From Nocardioides sp. HDW12B (GTDB taxonomy: Bacteria; Actinomycetota; Actinomycetes; Propionibacteriales; Nocardioidaceae): 64,000 nucleotides of DNA. Below, piece by piece: positions 14,776-23,131 of the stretch; the first letter of the stretch is position 1; every line of letters begins with the position of its first letter. The notes beneath the pieces were generated by a model. That model saw only the letters and a list, made by a program, of their open reading frames with translations, searched no databases and was not told the DNA's origin. The stretch is from the NCBI RefSeq assembly GCF_011299595.1, contig NZ_CP049867.1, positions 186,001-250,000 of the forward strand, given 5' to 3'. The translations under genes were made by a program, and so were the position numbers.

Positions 14776-15864
14776 TCAGACCAGCCAGGAGGCGTAGAAG
14801 AGCCCCATCCCGGTGGCGACGCTGATCCCGGCGAGCAGCCAGAACCGCACGACGACGGTGACCTCCTGCCAGCCCAGGTGCTCGAAGTGGTGGTGGATGG
14901 GGGCGATGCGGAAGATGCGCCGACCGGTGCCGGTGAGACGTCGCGTGATCTTGAACCAGCTCATCTGCAGCAGCACCGACAGGGTCTCCAGGACGAAGAG
15001 CCCGGCGATGACCGCCATCAGCAGCTCGGTGCGCGACATGATCGCGAGCCCGGCCAGCACGCCCCCGATCGCGAGCGAGCCGACGTCGCCCATGATGATG
15101 CGCGCCGGCTTGGCGTTCCACCACAGGAAGCCGACGCAGGCCGCGCTGATGGCGGCGGCGAGCACCGCGAGGTCGAGCGGGTCGCGCACCTCGTAGCACT
15201 GCGAGGCCACCACCGTCGGCCGCGACGAGCCGCACCGCTGGTTGTTCTGCCAGACGTTCACGAGCATGTAGGCGCCGAACACCATCGCGGAGGTGCCGGC
15301 GAGCAGCCCGTCGGCGCCGTCGGTCAGGTTGGCGCCGTTGGAGGTGGCGGTGACGATGAACCAGATCACCAGCAGGACCACGACCAGCGGCAGCTTGATC
15401 CCCCAGTCGTGGGTGGTGGAGATGTACGACGGCGACGCGGGAGTGACGCCTCGCTCGTCGGCGAAGAAGCTGGTGGCGAGGACCCCGAAGCCGAGGGCGA
15501 CCGCGGTCTGGCCGGCCATCTTGGCGCGACTGGTCAGGCCCTGGTTGTTCTGCGTGTAGACCTTGATGAAGTCGTCGGCGAACCCCACCGCCCCGCATCC
15601 GAGGAAGAGCAGCAGCGCGAGCCACGCGCTGGCGCTGGGGACGCTCCCGGTCAGCAGCGTGGCCAGCAGGTACGACGCGGTGGCGCTCGCGACGATCACG
15701 AGACCGCCCATGGTCGGCGTGCCCCGCTTCACGTGGTGGGTCGTCGGACCGTCGTCGCGGATCGGCTGGCCGAGACCGTGCCGGGCGAACCACCCGATCG
15801 CGATCCGGGTCCCGACCAGCGAGCACACCAGGGCCAGGCCACCGCTCAGCAGGATCGCCCGCAC
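14776..15864 (-). CDS. mraY: phospho-N-acetylmuramoyl-pentapeptide transferase, outside a dcw cluster
   Basis: MraY transfers phospho-MurNAc-pentapeptide to undecaprenyl phosphate, giving lipid I, the first membrane step of peptidoglycan synthesis. The 362-residue protein has about ten membrane segments and all core motifs: KRGTPTMGG (UDP-MurNAc site), ADDFIKV with the catalytic Asp pair, SNGANLTDGADGLLAG, MGDVGSLAIGG and APIHHHFEHLGW. It is normally embedded between murF and murD in the division/cell-wall cluster; here its neighbours are an HNH gene and an RTX protein, and no other mur gene is near. It may be a second copy or a relocated sole copy. The GTG start at 15864 follows a run of short GTCGTCTC-type direct repeats. 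Confidence 0.93.
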   Translation of the reverse strand: MRAILLSGGLALVCSLVGTRIAIGWFARHGLGQPIRDDGPTTHHVKRGTPTMGGLVIVASATASYLLATLLTGSVPSASAWLALLLFLGCGAVGFADDFIKVYTQNNQGLTSRAKMAGQTAVALGFGVLATSFFADERGVTPASPSYISTTHDWGIKLPLVVVLLVIWFIVTATSNGANLTDGADGLLAGTSAMVFGAYMLVNVWQNNQRCGSSRPTVVASQCYEVRDPLDLAVLAAAISAACVGFLWWNAKPARIIMGDVGSLAIGGVLAGLAIMSRTELLMAVIAGLFVLETLSVLLQMSWFKITRRLTGTGRRIFRIAPIHHHFEHLGWQEVTVVVRFWLLAGISVATGMGLFYASWLV

Positions 15865-16086
15865 GTGGTCGCTCCTGTCGGTCGCCTCGGTCGTCTCAGT
15901 CGTCTCGGTCGTCGGCCGCCGCCCGCACGGGAACGGCCCGCCCCTGATTGTGCGGGGGGAGCGCGCCGAGACGGCCGAGGCTCACCGGGCACGCGCGGGT
16001 TCACAGCCCGGTGCAACCGAATCACCGGTGGAGGCGTCTGAGGGGCAGAGGTGGCCGCAGGGGCCACCGCGACCACGGAGGACCCG

Positions 16087-16743
16087 ATGCCCCAGACCAC
16101 GCCCCCGTTCCCGACCTCCACCGCGACGTGCGCTGCGCGCCGTACCGGGCGTCGGTCGGCCCCCGTGCGGGGACTCGTGCTCGGCGCCCTGACGCTCGCC
16201 CTGCCCCTCGCCCTGTCCGTCACGGAGGGCGCGTCCGCCGACGAGTTCACCTACCTCACCGGCACGCCGGGCGACGACCGGCTGCGCGGCACGGCGACGG
16301 CCGACGACATCCGCGGTCTGGCGGGCGACGACCGGCTCTGGGGGCTGGCGGGGGCTGACGTGCTCAGCGGCGGCCGCGGCGGCGACGAGCTCCGTGGCGG
16401 CGCCGGCGTCGACGGCCTGTACGGCGGCGCGGGCGGGGACTTCCTGCTCGGGGGTGACGGCGCCGACCTGGTGTCCGGCGGCGCGGGCAACGACTTCCTC
16501 AACGGCGGCAGGGGACCGGACCAGATCGACGGCGGGGACGGGCGCGACTCTGTCGAGGACGACGGGGGCCGTGACCGCGTCGTCCTCGGGGCCGGCGACG
16601 ACGGCTACGTCGCCTGGCAGGTCGACGGCGACCGCGACGAGATCTGGTGCGGTCCCGGCGACGACTTCGTCGGCTACTGGGGCGACCCGGACCCGGCCGA
16701 CACGCTGCACGGCTGTGAGCGGATCGCCGACATCGCCCACTGA
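16087..16743 (+). CDS. secreted RTX-type calcium-binding repeat protein
   Basis: A 218-residue exported protein. The Arg-rich N-terminus is followed by the hydrophobic segment GLVLGALTLALPLALSVTEG (about 30-49) and a signal-peptidase-like site ending ASA before DEF. The mature part is largely nonapeptide repeats of the GGxGxDxL type (for example GGAGVDGLYGGAGGDFLLGG, GGDGADLVSGG and GGAGNDFLNGG), which bind calcium and fold as a beta roll. The C-terminus has two Cys (IWCGPGDD, LHGCERI) that could form one disulfide. The ATG at 16087 is preferred over GTG 16051 because GGAGGA lies 6 bp upstream. It has no adjacent secretion apparatus, and the role is unknown. Confidence 0.85.
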   Translation: MPQTTPPFPTSTATCAARRTGRRSAPVRGLVLGALTLALPLALSVTEGASADEFTYLTGTPGDDRLRGTATADDIRGLAGDDRLWGLAGADVLSGGRGGDELRGGAGVDGLYGGAGGDFLLGGDGADLVSGGAGNDFLNGGRGPDQIDGGDGRDSVEDDGGRDRVVLGAGDDGYVAWQVDGDRDEIWCGPGDDFVGYWGDPDPADTLHGCERIADIAH

Positions 16744-16789
16744 ACCGGCTCGCGAGCCGTCGACGTGACGAGGCGGCGGCGGGGCTGGC

Positions 16790-16795
16790 TAGGCT
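16790..16795 (+). promoter_or_regulatory. leaderless -10 box of the IspD-family gene
   Basis: TAGGCT lies 6 bp before the GTG at 16802, with no ribosome-binding site. Confidence 0.55.
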
Positions 16796-16801
16796 CAGCG
16801 G

Positions 16802-17533
16802 GTGAGGACGACCGGTGAGCGACGTGCGGCGCTCGTGCTGCTGGCCGCGGGGGACGGTCGCCGCTCGGGGCACCACACCAACAAGGTGCTCCTGCCGCTG
16901 GCCGGTCGCCGCGTCCTGACCTGGTCGATCCGCTGGGCCACGGTCCTGCCCGCGATCTCGCGGGTCGTCGTCGTGATCCGTGAGCAGGACCGCGCCGAGG
17001 TGGAGGCCGTCCTCGACCGCGAGGCCCCCGACGTCCGCGTCAGCCTTGTCGTCGGAGGGGCCACCCGCCACGGCTCGGAGTGGGAGGCGCTGCAGGAGCT
17101 GGCCCCGGAGATCGAGAGCGGCGAGCTCGACGTGGTGCTCATCCACGACGCGGCCCGCCCGCTCGCGGGCACCGACCTGTTCGCCCGCGTCGTCGCCACG
17201 GCGGCCGCCGAGGGCGGAGCCATCCCGGTGCGCGAGCACGGCAGCCTGGTCGGCCTCGACGGCAGCCCCGGTCCCTCCGACCGGGTCGTCGCCGTCCAGA
17301 CCCCTCAGGGGTTCGCGGCGGACCGGGTGCTCGCGGCGTACCGGCAGGCCGCGGTCGACGGCTTCGTCGGCACCGACACCGCCAGCTGCGTGGAGCGCTA
17401 CACCGACGTCCCGGTCTGCGGGGTCGACGGCGACGTCGGCAACATCAAGATCACCTTCCCCGAGGACCTCTTCCTCGCCGAGCGGCTGCTGGCCAAGGCC
17501 GACTGGGACCTCTCCCGAGGAGCGGCGTCATGA
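16802..17533 (+). CDS. ispD: IspD-family cytidylyltransferase
   Basis: A 243-residue nucleotidyltransferase of the IspD/TarI family; IspD makes CDP-methylerythritol from MEP and CTP in isoprenoid synthesis. Visible motifs are LVLLAAGDGRRSG with a downstream Lys (TNKVLLPLAG), GGATRHGSE, VLIHDAARPLAG, VQTPQGFAADRVL, GTDTASCVERY and VGNIKITFPEDLFLAERLL. The usual ispF partner is absent and the neighbour is a zinc-ribbon protein, so this may be a paralogue rather than the main IspD; in many actinobacteria the main copy sits beside carD and ispF. The substrate could be MEP or another polyol phosphate. The start is a leaderless GTG, and the stop overlaps the next gene by ATGA. Confidence 0.85.
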   Translation: MRTTGERRAALVLLAAGDGRRSGHHTNKVLLPLAGRRVLTWSIRWATVLPAISRVVVVIREQDRAEVEAVLDREAPDVRVSLVVGGATRHGSEWEALQELAPEIESGELDVVLIHDAARPLAGTDLFARVVATAAAEGGAIPVREHGSLVGLDGSPGPSDRVVAVQTPQGFAADRVLAAYRQAAVDGFVGTDTASCVERYTDVPVCGVDGDVGNIKITFPEDLFLAERLLAKADWDLSRGAAS

Positions 17534-17838
17534 CCGCCGAGCACGCCGACCTCTGGTGCGAGACCTGCGACCAGGTCACCGAGCACGAGCTGCACTACGC
17601 CGGCCGGCTGCTGGAGTCGGTCCGCTGCCAGCGCTGCGGCCACCACGTGGAGATGTCGGCCCGTGCGCTCATCCCGGCGTACGCGATGGACCTCGAGCAC
17701 CGCGTCGTCAGCAAGCCCCGCCGGCTCTGGCTGCGGGCCAGCCGCGACTGGCGCGGGTTCCTCAAGGGGCTGCCGCGCGCGACGGCCCGCCAGCCGCTGA
17801 AGTTCGCCCGCGAGTTCCGCGAGCTCTTCCGCCGCTGA
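17530..17838 (+). CDS. small zinc-ribbon protein
   Basis: A 102-residue protein of unknown function. The N-terminal half has two CxxC pairs, LWCETCDQ (C10, C13) and VRCQRCGHH (C33, C36), spaced 20 residues apart as in a zinc ribbon. The C-terminal half is strongly basic and helical (VVSKPRRLWLRASRDWRGFL, then FAREFRELFRR), suggesting nucleic-acid or membrane-surface contact. It overlaps the IspD-family gene by ATGA and is therefore co-translated with it. No family name can be assigned with confidence. Confidence 0.75.
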   Translation: MTAEHADLWCETCDQVTEHELHYAGRLLESVRCQRCGHHVEMSARALIPAYAMDLEHRVVSKPRRLWLRASRDWRGFLKGLPRATARQPLKFAREFRELFRR

Positions 17839-17884
17839 GACCGCGGCCGTCGAGACCGAGCCCGGAGCCCGGGGCCGCTGGGGC

Positions 17885-18577
17885 TCAGCCGCTGCGGGTG
17901 CGGCGGCGGACCTCGTCGAGGCACTGGAGCAGGTGCAGCGAGGCCAGGTCGTCGACCCGGCGCGCCAGGGACGGCGCGCGCAGCATGCGGACCGGCCCGT
18001 GGCGGTGCACCCACGCCGCCAGCGCGGTCTCGCTGCCGAGGGGGAGGAGGTCGTCGTCCCCGGCCCGCGCCAGCGCGCCCGCTGCGACGAGCACGGGGGA
18101 GGCGACGGTCGCGAGGGTCTCGCGGTCGACGGTGCCGGTGATGCGGCTGCCGGCCATGTTCTTGACCGTGTCGGTGACGGGTCGGTAGGCGACCACGGAG
18201 GCGTCGCGGTCGTCGGCGCCCGCGGCCAGGACCTCGGCGAGGAAGTCGCGCCCCACCAGCGGGCACAGCGGGTCGTGGACCAGGACCGGTCCGTGGTCGG
18301 CGGCGCTCGCGCGGGTCTGCCGGTGCCACTCGGTCGGGGTCAGGACCTGGGCCGAGCGGTGGCCGGCCACCGCCTTCGCCGTACGCCGCACGTCGGCCGG
18401 GTCGGCGACCACGTCCAGGCGGCCGGGCAGCAGCTCCTCGAGCACCGCCAGCGCGTGCTGCAGCAGCGGCCGCCGGTGGAGGGTGGCGAAGGCGAGCTCG
18501 CCGCGACCGACGACGGTGAGGACAGCGCGCACCGCGCGCACGCGGTCGCCCGCCGGCTCACGGGCGTCGGCGACCAT
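17885..18577 (-). CDS. degenerate IspD-like nucleotidyltransferase
   Basis: A 230-residue protein related to the IspD family but with an eroded active site. The canonical glycine-rich AAGxGxR loop is replaced by AVLTVVGRGELA. The region matching HDAARP is LVHDPLCPLVG, while AYRPVTDTVKNM keeps the family's PxTDTxK segment, followed by GTVDRETLATVASPVLV. Loss of the CTP-binding loop argues against normal cytidylyltransfer. It may be a regulator, a pseudo-enzyme or an enzyme with another nucleotide. It converges with the intact IspD-family gene and its zinc-ribbon partner 46 bp away, and starts with ATG at 18577. Confidence 0.75.
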   Translation of the reverse strand: MVADAREPAGDRVRAVRAVLTVVGRGELAFATLHRRPLLQHALAVLEELLPGRLDVVADPADVRRTAKAVAGHRSAQVLTPTEWHRQTRASAADHGPVLVHDPLCPLVGRDFLAEVLAAGADDRDASVVAYRPVTDTVKNMAGSRITGTVDRETLATVASPVLVAAGALARAGDDDLLPLGSETALAAWVHRHGPVRMLRAPSLARRVDDLASLHLLQCLDEVRRRTRSG

Positions 18578-18683
18578 GGGTCTCCCTCGGCTCGAGGGGA
18601 CGGCTCGGGTCGGGGCGCACCGCCGAAGTCTCCCACGCGCCCCGAGGCGTCCGAGGAGGGACCGGCGCCGCCGGGCCGCGGCC

Positions 18684-18689
18684 TATGCT
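18684..18689 (+). promoter_or_regulatory. leaderless -10 box of the PH-domain pair
   Basis: TATGCT lies 7 bp before the GTG at 18697. The ATG contained in this box (18685) is in frame but would then lie outside the transcript. Confidence 0.5.
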
Positions 18690-18696
18690 CGCCGGT

Positions 18697-19185
18697 GTGG
18701 AGGACCTGTTCGCACCCCCGGACGCCACCTGGCAGCGCGTGTCGCCCCGGCTGGCCACGGCCCGCCGGCTCTCGGCGCTGCTCACCCTGCTGGTGCTGAG
18801 CGGTGTGGCGGTGGCGGCGCTGGTGGTGTTCAACCTCGACGGCTGGGCCGTGGTCGTCGCGGTCGTGGCCCTCGCGCTCGGCGCCTGGCAGTGGTGGTTC
18901 ATCGGCCGGGTCGTGCGGCGCTGGGGCTATGCCGAGCAGGCCGAGGAGCTCTACATCACCCGCGGGGCGCTCGTGCGCGTGCTCGTCGCGGTGCCCTACG
19001 GCCGCATGCAGTACGTCGACGTCAACGCCGGCCCGCTCGACCGGGCCCTCGGCATCGCGACCGTCACCCTGCACACCGCCAGCCCCGGCACCACGGCCGT
19101 CATCCCCGGGCTGCCGGCCCTCGAGGCCGCCCGGCTGCGGGACCGGCTCACCGAGCTCGGTGAGGCCCGGGCGGCTGGGCTGTGA
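18697..19185 (+). CDS. PH domain-containing membrane protein (YdbS-like)
   Basis: A 162-residue protein with a polar N-terminus (EDLFAPPDATWQRVSPRL), two adjacent hydrophobic segments (LSALLTLLVLSGVAVAALVV and GWAVVVAVVALALGAWQWWF), and a bacterial PH (bPH2) domain with EELYITRGALVRV, VPYGRMQYVDVNAGPLDRALG and VTLHTASPGTTAVIPGL. Paired PH proteins of this type form an uncharacterised membrane complex; the Bacillus YdbS/YdbT pair has been linked to resistance to certain antimicrobial peptides. GTG 18697 is preferred over ATG 18685 because the -10-like TATGCT ends 7 bp before it. The stop overlaps the larger partner gene by GTGA. Confidence 0.85.
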   Translation: MEDLFAPPDATWQRVSPRLATARRLSALLTLLVLSGVAVAALVVFNLDGWAVVVAVVALALGAWQWWFIGRVVRRWGYAEQAEELYITRGALVRVLVAVPYGRMQYVDVNAGPLDRALGIATVTLHTASPGTTAVIPGLPALEAARLRDRLTELGEARAAGL

Positions 19186-20780
19186 GCGAGCCCGACGCGG
19201 GTCGGGCCCCGACCCCGGAGTCCGCCCCCGCTCCGCTGCCCCCGCAGGAGCCGTCCCCGCAGGAGCTGTCCACGCAGGAGTCGGCCCCGCAGGAGTCGGC
19301 CCCGCTCGCGCCCCCGGCGACCGGGGCACGCCGGCTGTCGCCGCTCACCCCGCTGGTGCGCGCGCCGATCGTGCTGCTGGCGGTGCTGGGCGGCTCCTGG
19401 CAGTCGCTGCTCTCCGGCGGGATCGGCCCGGGCGCCCTGGCCGTCGTGGCGCTGGTGCTGGCCGGCGGCGCGTACGGCGTCGCGTCCTGGCTGCGCACGA
19501 CGTACTGGATCCACGACGACGAGCTGCGCATCGACACCGGGGTGGTCAGCCGCCAGTCCCGGCGGATCCGCATCGACCGCCTCCAGGGCATCGACATCGT
19601 GCAGCCCCTGGTGGCCCGCCTCGTCGGGCTGGCCGAGCTGCGCTTCGACACCGCCTCGGGGTCCGGGCGCGAGGGCACGCTGGCCTTCCTGCCCCACCGC
19701 GAGGCGGTGGCGCTGCGGGCCCAGCTGCTGCGCCGGCGCGACGTGTCGCGCGGCGCCCCGGCCGGAAACCCCGGTCTGGGCGTGCCGGGCGCCGGGGTCA
19801 CGACCACGCCCGAGCCCTGGCCCGGACCGCCGTTCCGGCTGCCCGAGGACCTCCCGCGGCCGGCCCCGACGGCCGCCTCCCCGGGCACCGGGCCCGCGGG
19901 CGCCGACCCCGCGGAGTGGCCGATCACGAGGCAGCCGGACCGCGAGCTCGCGCGGCTCGACCTCGGCCTGCTGGTCGCCTCGACGCTGCTCTCGCCCACC
20001 GCCGTGCTCTTCGTGCTCGGCGGGGGTGCGCTGCTCGCCGGGTCCCTCCTCACCGGCGCGCCCCTCTTCGCCGGGGGCGTGGTCCCGGCCCTGATCGGCA
20101 CCGGCATCGCGCTGTTCCGCCAGTTCAGCGCCGCCTACGGCTTCGTCGTCTCGGAGTCCGAGGAGGGGGTGGCGGTCCGTCGGGGGCTGACCAACCTGAC
20201 CTCCCAGACCGTGCCCCTGCCGCGGGTGCAGGGGGTCGTGGTCAGCGAGCCGGTGATGTGGCGGCGCTTCGGCTGGGCGCGGCTCGAGGTCTCGGTGGCC
20301 GGAGCCGCGGGCGCGGACGACGCGACCTTCTCCTCCTCGACGCTGCTGCCGGTCGGTCCGCGCGAGCAGGTGCTCTGGCTGGCCCGGCACGTGCTGGAGG
20401 GCGAGGACCTCACCACGGTCCCGCTCGTGCCCGTGCAGCGCCGCGCCCGCTGGGCCGCTCCGTTGTGGTGGCGGACGCTGGCCTTCGGCCAGGACGCGAG
20501 GTACGCCGTGAGCCGGCGCGGCTGGTTCACGCGCCGCTTCGACGTCGTCCCCCAGGGCAAGGTGCAGTCCGTGCGCGTGACGCAGGGGCCGTGGCAGCGG
20601 CGTCTCGGTCTGGCCACGCTGCACGTCGACAGCCCGCTCGGACGCGTCGCCGTACGAGCCGACGAGCGGGACGCGGCCGAGGCCCGCGCGCTGGCCGCGA
20701 CGCTGGTCGAGCGGGGCCGCGCCGCCCGCCACGCGCCGGGGCGGGACCGTCCGGACGAGGCGACGACCGCGCCGCTGTGA
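19182..20780 (+). CDS. multi-PH-domain membrane protein (YdbT-like)
   Basis: A 532-residue membrane protein. A Pro/Gln/Glu-rich cytoplasmic leader (about 1-50, with repeated QESAP units) precedes a helix pair and a first bPH2 domain (TYWIHDDELRIDTGVV, IRIDRLQGIDIVQPLVARLV). A linker and second helix pair (LDLGLLVASTLL, then AGGVVPALIGTGIALF) lead to a second PH domain (VRRGLTNLTSQTVPLPRVQG). A third follows near the end (AVSRRGWFTRRFDVVPQGKV, then LGLATLHVDSPLG). It is coupled to the small PH protein by a GTGA overlap, as in ydbS-ydbT. Function is unknown beyond the proposed envelope role. Confidence 0.85.
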   Translation: MSEPDAGRAPTPESAPAPLPPQEPSPQELSTQESAPQESAPLAPPATGARRLSPLTPLVRAPIVLLAVLGGSWQSLLSGGIGPGALAVVALVLAGGAYGVASWLRTTYWIHDDELRIDTGVVSRQSRRIRIDRLQGIDIVQPLVARLVGLAELRFDTASGSGREGTLAFLPHREAVALRAQLLRRRDVSRGAPAGNPGLGVPGAGVTTTPEPWPGPPFRLPEDLPRPAPTAASPGTGPAGADPAEWPITRQPDRELARLDLGLLVASTLLSPTAVLFVLGGGALLAGSLLTGAPLFAGGVVPALIGTGIALFRQFSAAYGFVVSESEEGVAVRRGLTNLTSQTVPLPRVQGVVVSEPVMWRRFGWARLEVSVAGAAGADDATFSSSTLLPVGPREQVLWLARHVLEGEDLTTVPLVPVQRRARWAAPLWWRTLAFGQDARYAVSRRGWFTRRFDVVPQGKVQSVRVTQGPWQRRLGLATLHVDSPLGRVAVRADERDAAEARALAATLVERGRAARHAPGRDRPDEATTAPL

Positions 20781-20826
20781 CGGAGCCCACCCGCCCGTTT
20801 CGGTGACGACCCGACCCGGGCCGACC

Positions 20827-20832
20827 TACCCT
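20827..20832 (+). promoter_or_regulatory. -10 box of the CoA-precursor operon
   Basis: TACCCT about 64 bp upstream of the ATG at 20896 is the most plausible -10 element in the 115-bp gap after the PH genes. The ribosome-binding region is GAAAGGCGATGA, not a strong match. Confidence 0.35.
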
Positions 20833-20895
20833 GGAGGGGTCAGCAAACCGTCCGGTACCCGCTCGCGGGACTGGAACGAAAGGCGATGACTGCCC

Positions 20896-21798
20896 ATGAA
20901 CGCGACGTCCGTGCAGGGACTCCGGATCGGCGTCGTCGGCGCCGGCCGCGTCGGTGCCGTCCTCGCTGCCGCCCTCCGCGCTGCCGGTCACGAGGTGACC
21001 GGGGCCGCCGGTGACTCCGACGCCTCCCGAGGCCGCATCACGAACCTGCTCCCGGGGGTGCCGCGGCGCAAGCCGACCGCCGTCAGCCGCGACTGCGACC
21101 TGCTGCTGCTGACCGTGCCCGACGACATGCTCGGCAACGTCGTCAGCATGCTGGCGGCCTCCGGCGCCATCCGCGAGGGCCAGCTCGTCGCCCACACCTC
21201 CGGCCGCCACGGGCTCGCCGTGCTGGAGCCGGCCCGGGCCCTCGGCGCCCGGGTGCTCGCCCTGCACCCGGCCATGACCTTCACCGGCACCGAGCTCGAC
21301 CTGCCGCGCCTGCCCGGTTGCTCCTACGGCGTCACCGCCGTCGACCCCGACGCCGTCCCGACCGCCCGCCGCCTGGTCGCCGACCTCGAGGGCACGCTGG
21401 TGTGGGTGCCGGAGGAGAAGCGGGCGCTCTACCACGCCGGCCTCGCCCACGGCGCGAACCACCTGGTCACGCTGGTCTCCCAGGCGCTCGCGCTGGTGCG
21501 GGAGTCCGGTGCGTCGGACCCGGCGGCCACGCTCCGCCCGCTGCTGACCGCCGCGCTGGAGAACGCCCTGACGATGGGTGACGACGCGCTGACCGGCCCG
21601 ATCGTGCGCGGCGACGTCGAGACCGTCCGCGCCCACCTGGAGAGCATCACCGCCACCCGGCCCGGCACGCTGCCGTCGTACGTCGCCCTGGCGCGCGCGA
21701 CCGCGAACACCGCCGTCCTCGACGGCCGGCTGCTGCCGATCCGGGCCGCCAAGCTCATCGGCATCCTCAACGACTCCCTGGAGAAGGTCGCGGCGTGA
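20896..21798 (+). CDS. Rossmann-fold/DUF2520 oxidoreductase, possible ketopantoate reductase
   Basis: A 300-residue two-domain protein: a Rossmann-like NAD(P)-binding domain (RIGVVGAGRVGAVLAAALRA, residues 10-29, then LLLLTVPDDML and VAHTSGRHG) and a helical DUF2520 domain (HPAMTFTG, YGVTAVDPDA, HAGLAHGANHLVTLV). The build resembles NADP-dependent 6-phosphogluconate-type dehydrogenases such as ketopantoate reductase. It overlaps panC by GTGA, and panD and coaX follow, so a role in making pantoate is attractive but inferred; no canonical panE is in view. In other phyla DUF2520 proteins occur without pantothenate genes, so a different reductase activity cannot be excluded. Confidence 0.85.
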   Translation: MNATSVQGLRIGVVGAGRVGAVLAAALRAAGHEVTGAAGDSDASRGRITNLLPGVPRRKPTAVSRDCDLLLLTVPDDMLGNVVSMLAASGAIREGQLVAHTSGRHGLAVLEPARALGARVLALHPAMTFTGTELDLPRLPGCSYGVTAVDPDAVPTARRLVADLEGTLVWVPEEKRALYHAGLAHGANHLVTLVSQALALVRESGASDPAATLRPLLTAALENALTMGDDALTGPIVRGDVETVRAHLESITATRPGTLPSYVALARATANTAVLDGRLLPIRAAKLIGILNDSLEKVAA

Positions 21799-22670
21799 CC
21801 GCCTCCCCGTCCGGGGGTCCGCTCGTGGTCCGCACCCGCGCGGAGCTGGCCGAGGCGCTGTTGGCCGCCTCGTCGGCGGTCGCCCTCGTGCCGACCATGG
21901 GCGCGCTGCACGAGGGCCACGCGTCGCTGCTCGACCACGCCCGCGGCGTGGTGGGGCCCGAGGGGCGGCTGGTGGCGTCGATCTTCGTCAACCCGATGCA
22001 GTTCGGCGCGGGGGAGGACCTCGACCGCTACCCGCGCACCCTCGACAGCGACCTCGAGCGCTGCGCCGCCCACGGGGTGGACGTCGCGTTCGTCCCGACG
22101 GTCGACGAGGTCTACCCCGGCGGCGAGCCCGAGGTGAGCGTCGAGCCGGGGCCGCGGGCGCTGCTGCTCGAGGGCGCCTCCCGCCCGGGCCACTTCCGCG
22201 GGGTGCTGACCGTGGTCGCCAAGCTCTTCGGCCTGGTCCGCCCCGACGTGGCCGTGTTCGGCGAGAAGGACTACCAGCAGCTCGTGCTCATCCGCCGGAT
22301 GACCCGCGACCTGTGTCTCGGCATCGAGGTCCAGGGCGCCCCGACCGTCCGCGACCCCGACGGGCTGGCGCTGTCGAGCCGCAACCGCTTCCTCTCGGCG
22401 CCCGAGCGGGCCCGGGCGCTGGCCCTGTCCGGTGCCCTCGCCGCCGGCCGGGACGCCGGGGCGCACGGCGGCGCGGCCACCCTGGACGCGGCCCGCGCGG
22501 TCCTGGCCGCCGGCGGCGTGGAGCCCGACTACCTCGCGCTGACCGGCCCCGACCTCGAGGAGGCGCCGTCCGCCGGCGACGCCCGGCTGCTCGTGGCAGC
22601 CCGGGTCGGCGCCACCCGTCTCATCGACAACACCGCGGTGCGCCTCGGCACGCCCCGCGCCCCGGACTGA
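21795..22670 (+). CDS. panC: pantothenate synthetase (pantoate-beta-alanine ligase)
   Basis: PanC joins pantoate and beta-alanine using ATP through a pantoyl-adenylate. The 291-residue protein has [20 protein letters not shown] with the HIGH-like motif, [10 protein letters not shown], the pantoate-binding [21 protein letters not shown] region, and the KMSKS-like [15 protein letters not shown]. Length is typical. The GTG start at 21795 overlaps the DUF2520 stop. It sits between a probable pantoate-forming enzyme and panD, which makes the beta-alanine, so both PanC substrates may be supplied by its neighbours. Confidence 0.96.
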   Translation: MTASPSGGPLVVRTRAELAEALLAASSAVALVPTMGALHEGHASLLDHARGVVGPEGRLVASIFVNPMQFGAGEDLDRYPRTLDSDLERCAAHGVDVAFVPTVDEVYPGGEPEVSVEPGPRALLLEGASRPGHFRGVLTVVAKLFGLVRPDVAVFGEKDYQQLVLIRRMTRDLCLGIEVQGAPTVRDPDGLALSSRNRFLSAPERARALALSGALAAGRDAGAHGGAATLDAARAVLAAGGVEPDYLALTGPDLEEAPSAGDARLLVAARVGATRLIDNTAVRLGTPRAPD

Positions 22671-22680
22671 GGAGCCGACC

Positions 22681-23121
22681 GTGCTGCGCACCATGATGAC
22701 CAGCAAGATCCACCGGGCCACCGTGACCCAGGCCGACCTGCACTACGTCGGCTCGGTGACCGTCGACGAGGACCTCCTCGACGCCGCCGACCTGCTTCCC
22801 GGCGAGCAGGTGCACGTCGTCGACATCACCAACGGCGCCCGGCTGGAGACCTACACGATCGCCGGCCCGCGTGGCTCCGGCGTCATCGGCATCAACGGCG
22901 CCGCCGCCCACCTCGTCCACCCCGGCGACCTGGTCATCCTCATCGCCTACGGCCAGATGAGCACCGCCGAGGCCCGTGCGTTCACCCCGCGGGTGGTCCA
23001 CGTCGACGCCCGCAACCGGGTGGTCGACCTCGGCACCGACCCGGCCGCCGTACCCCCGGTCGTGGAGGTGACCGGGACCGACCTCGTCCGCGGCGACCTC
23101 GTCGCCGGCCGGGCCGGGTAG
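22681..23121 (+). CDS. panD: aspartate 1-decarboxylase proenzyme
   Basis: PanD decarboxylates aspartate to beta-alanine and carries a pyruvoyl group produced by self-cleavage. The 146-residue proenzyme begins [17 protein letters not shown], and LHYVGSVT places the cleavage exactly at Gly24-Ser25, the canonical position. [10 protein letters not shown] and [22 protein letters not shown] are also present. An extra C-terminal 25-30 residues ([14 protein letters not shown]) extends beyond the E. coli protein. The GTG at 22681 follows GAGGAGCC and lies 10 bp after panC. Pyruvoyl maturation may need a helper protein in some bacteria; none is visible here. Confidence 0.96.
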   Translation: MLRTMMTSKIHRATVTQADLHYVGSVTVDEDLLDAADLLPGEQVHVVDITNGARLETYTIAGPRGSGVIGINGAAAHLVHPGDLVILIAYGQMSTAEARAFTPRVVHVDARNRVVDLGTDPAAVPPVVEVTGTDLVRGDLVAGRAG

Positions 23122-23124
23122 CGT
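23119..23124 (+). promoter_or_regulatory. leaderless -10 box of coaX
   Basis: TAGCGT, overlapping the panD stop codon, lies 7 bp before the GTG of coaX. This suggests coaX has its own leaderless promoter inside the operon. Confidence 0.45.
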
Positions 23125-23131
23125 CGTTCCC

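Noticed and set aside
18684-18696. ATG 18685 as the start of the small PH-domain protein.
   Set aside because: The ATG lies within the -10-like TATGCT; the GTG at 18697, 7 bp after that box, fits the leaderless pattern seen elsewhere in the window.
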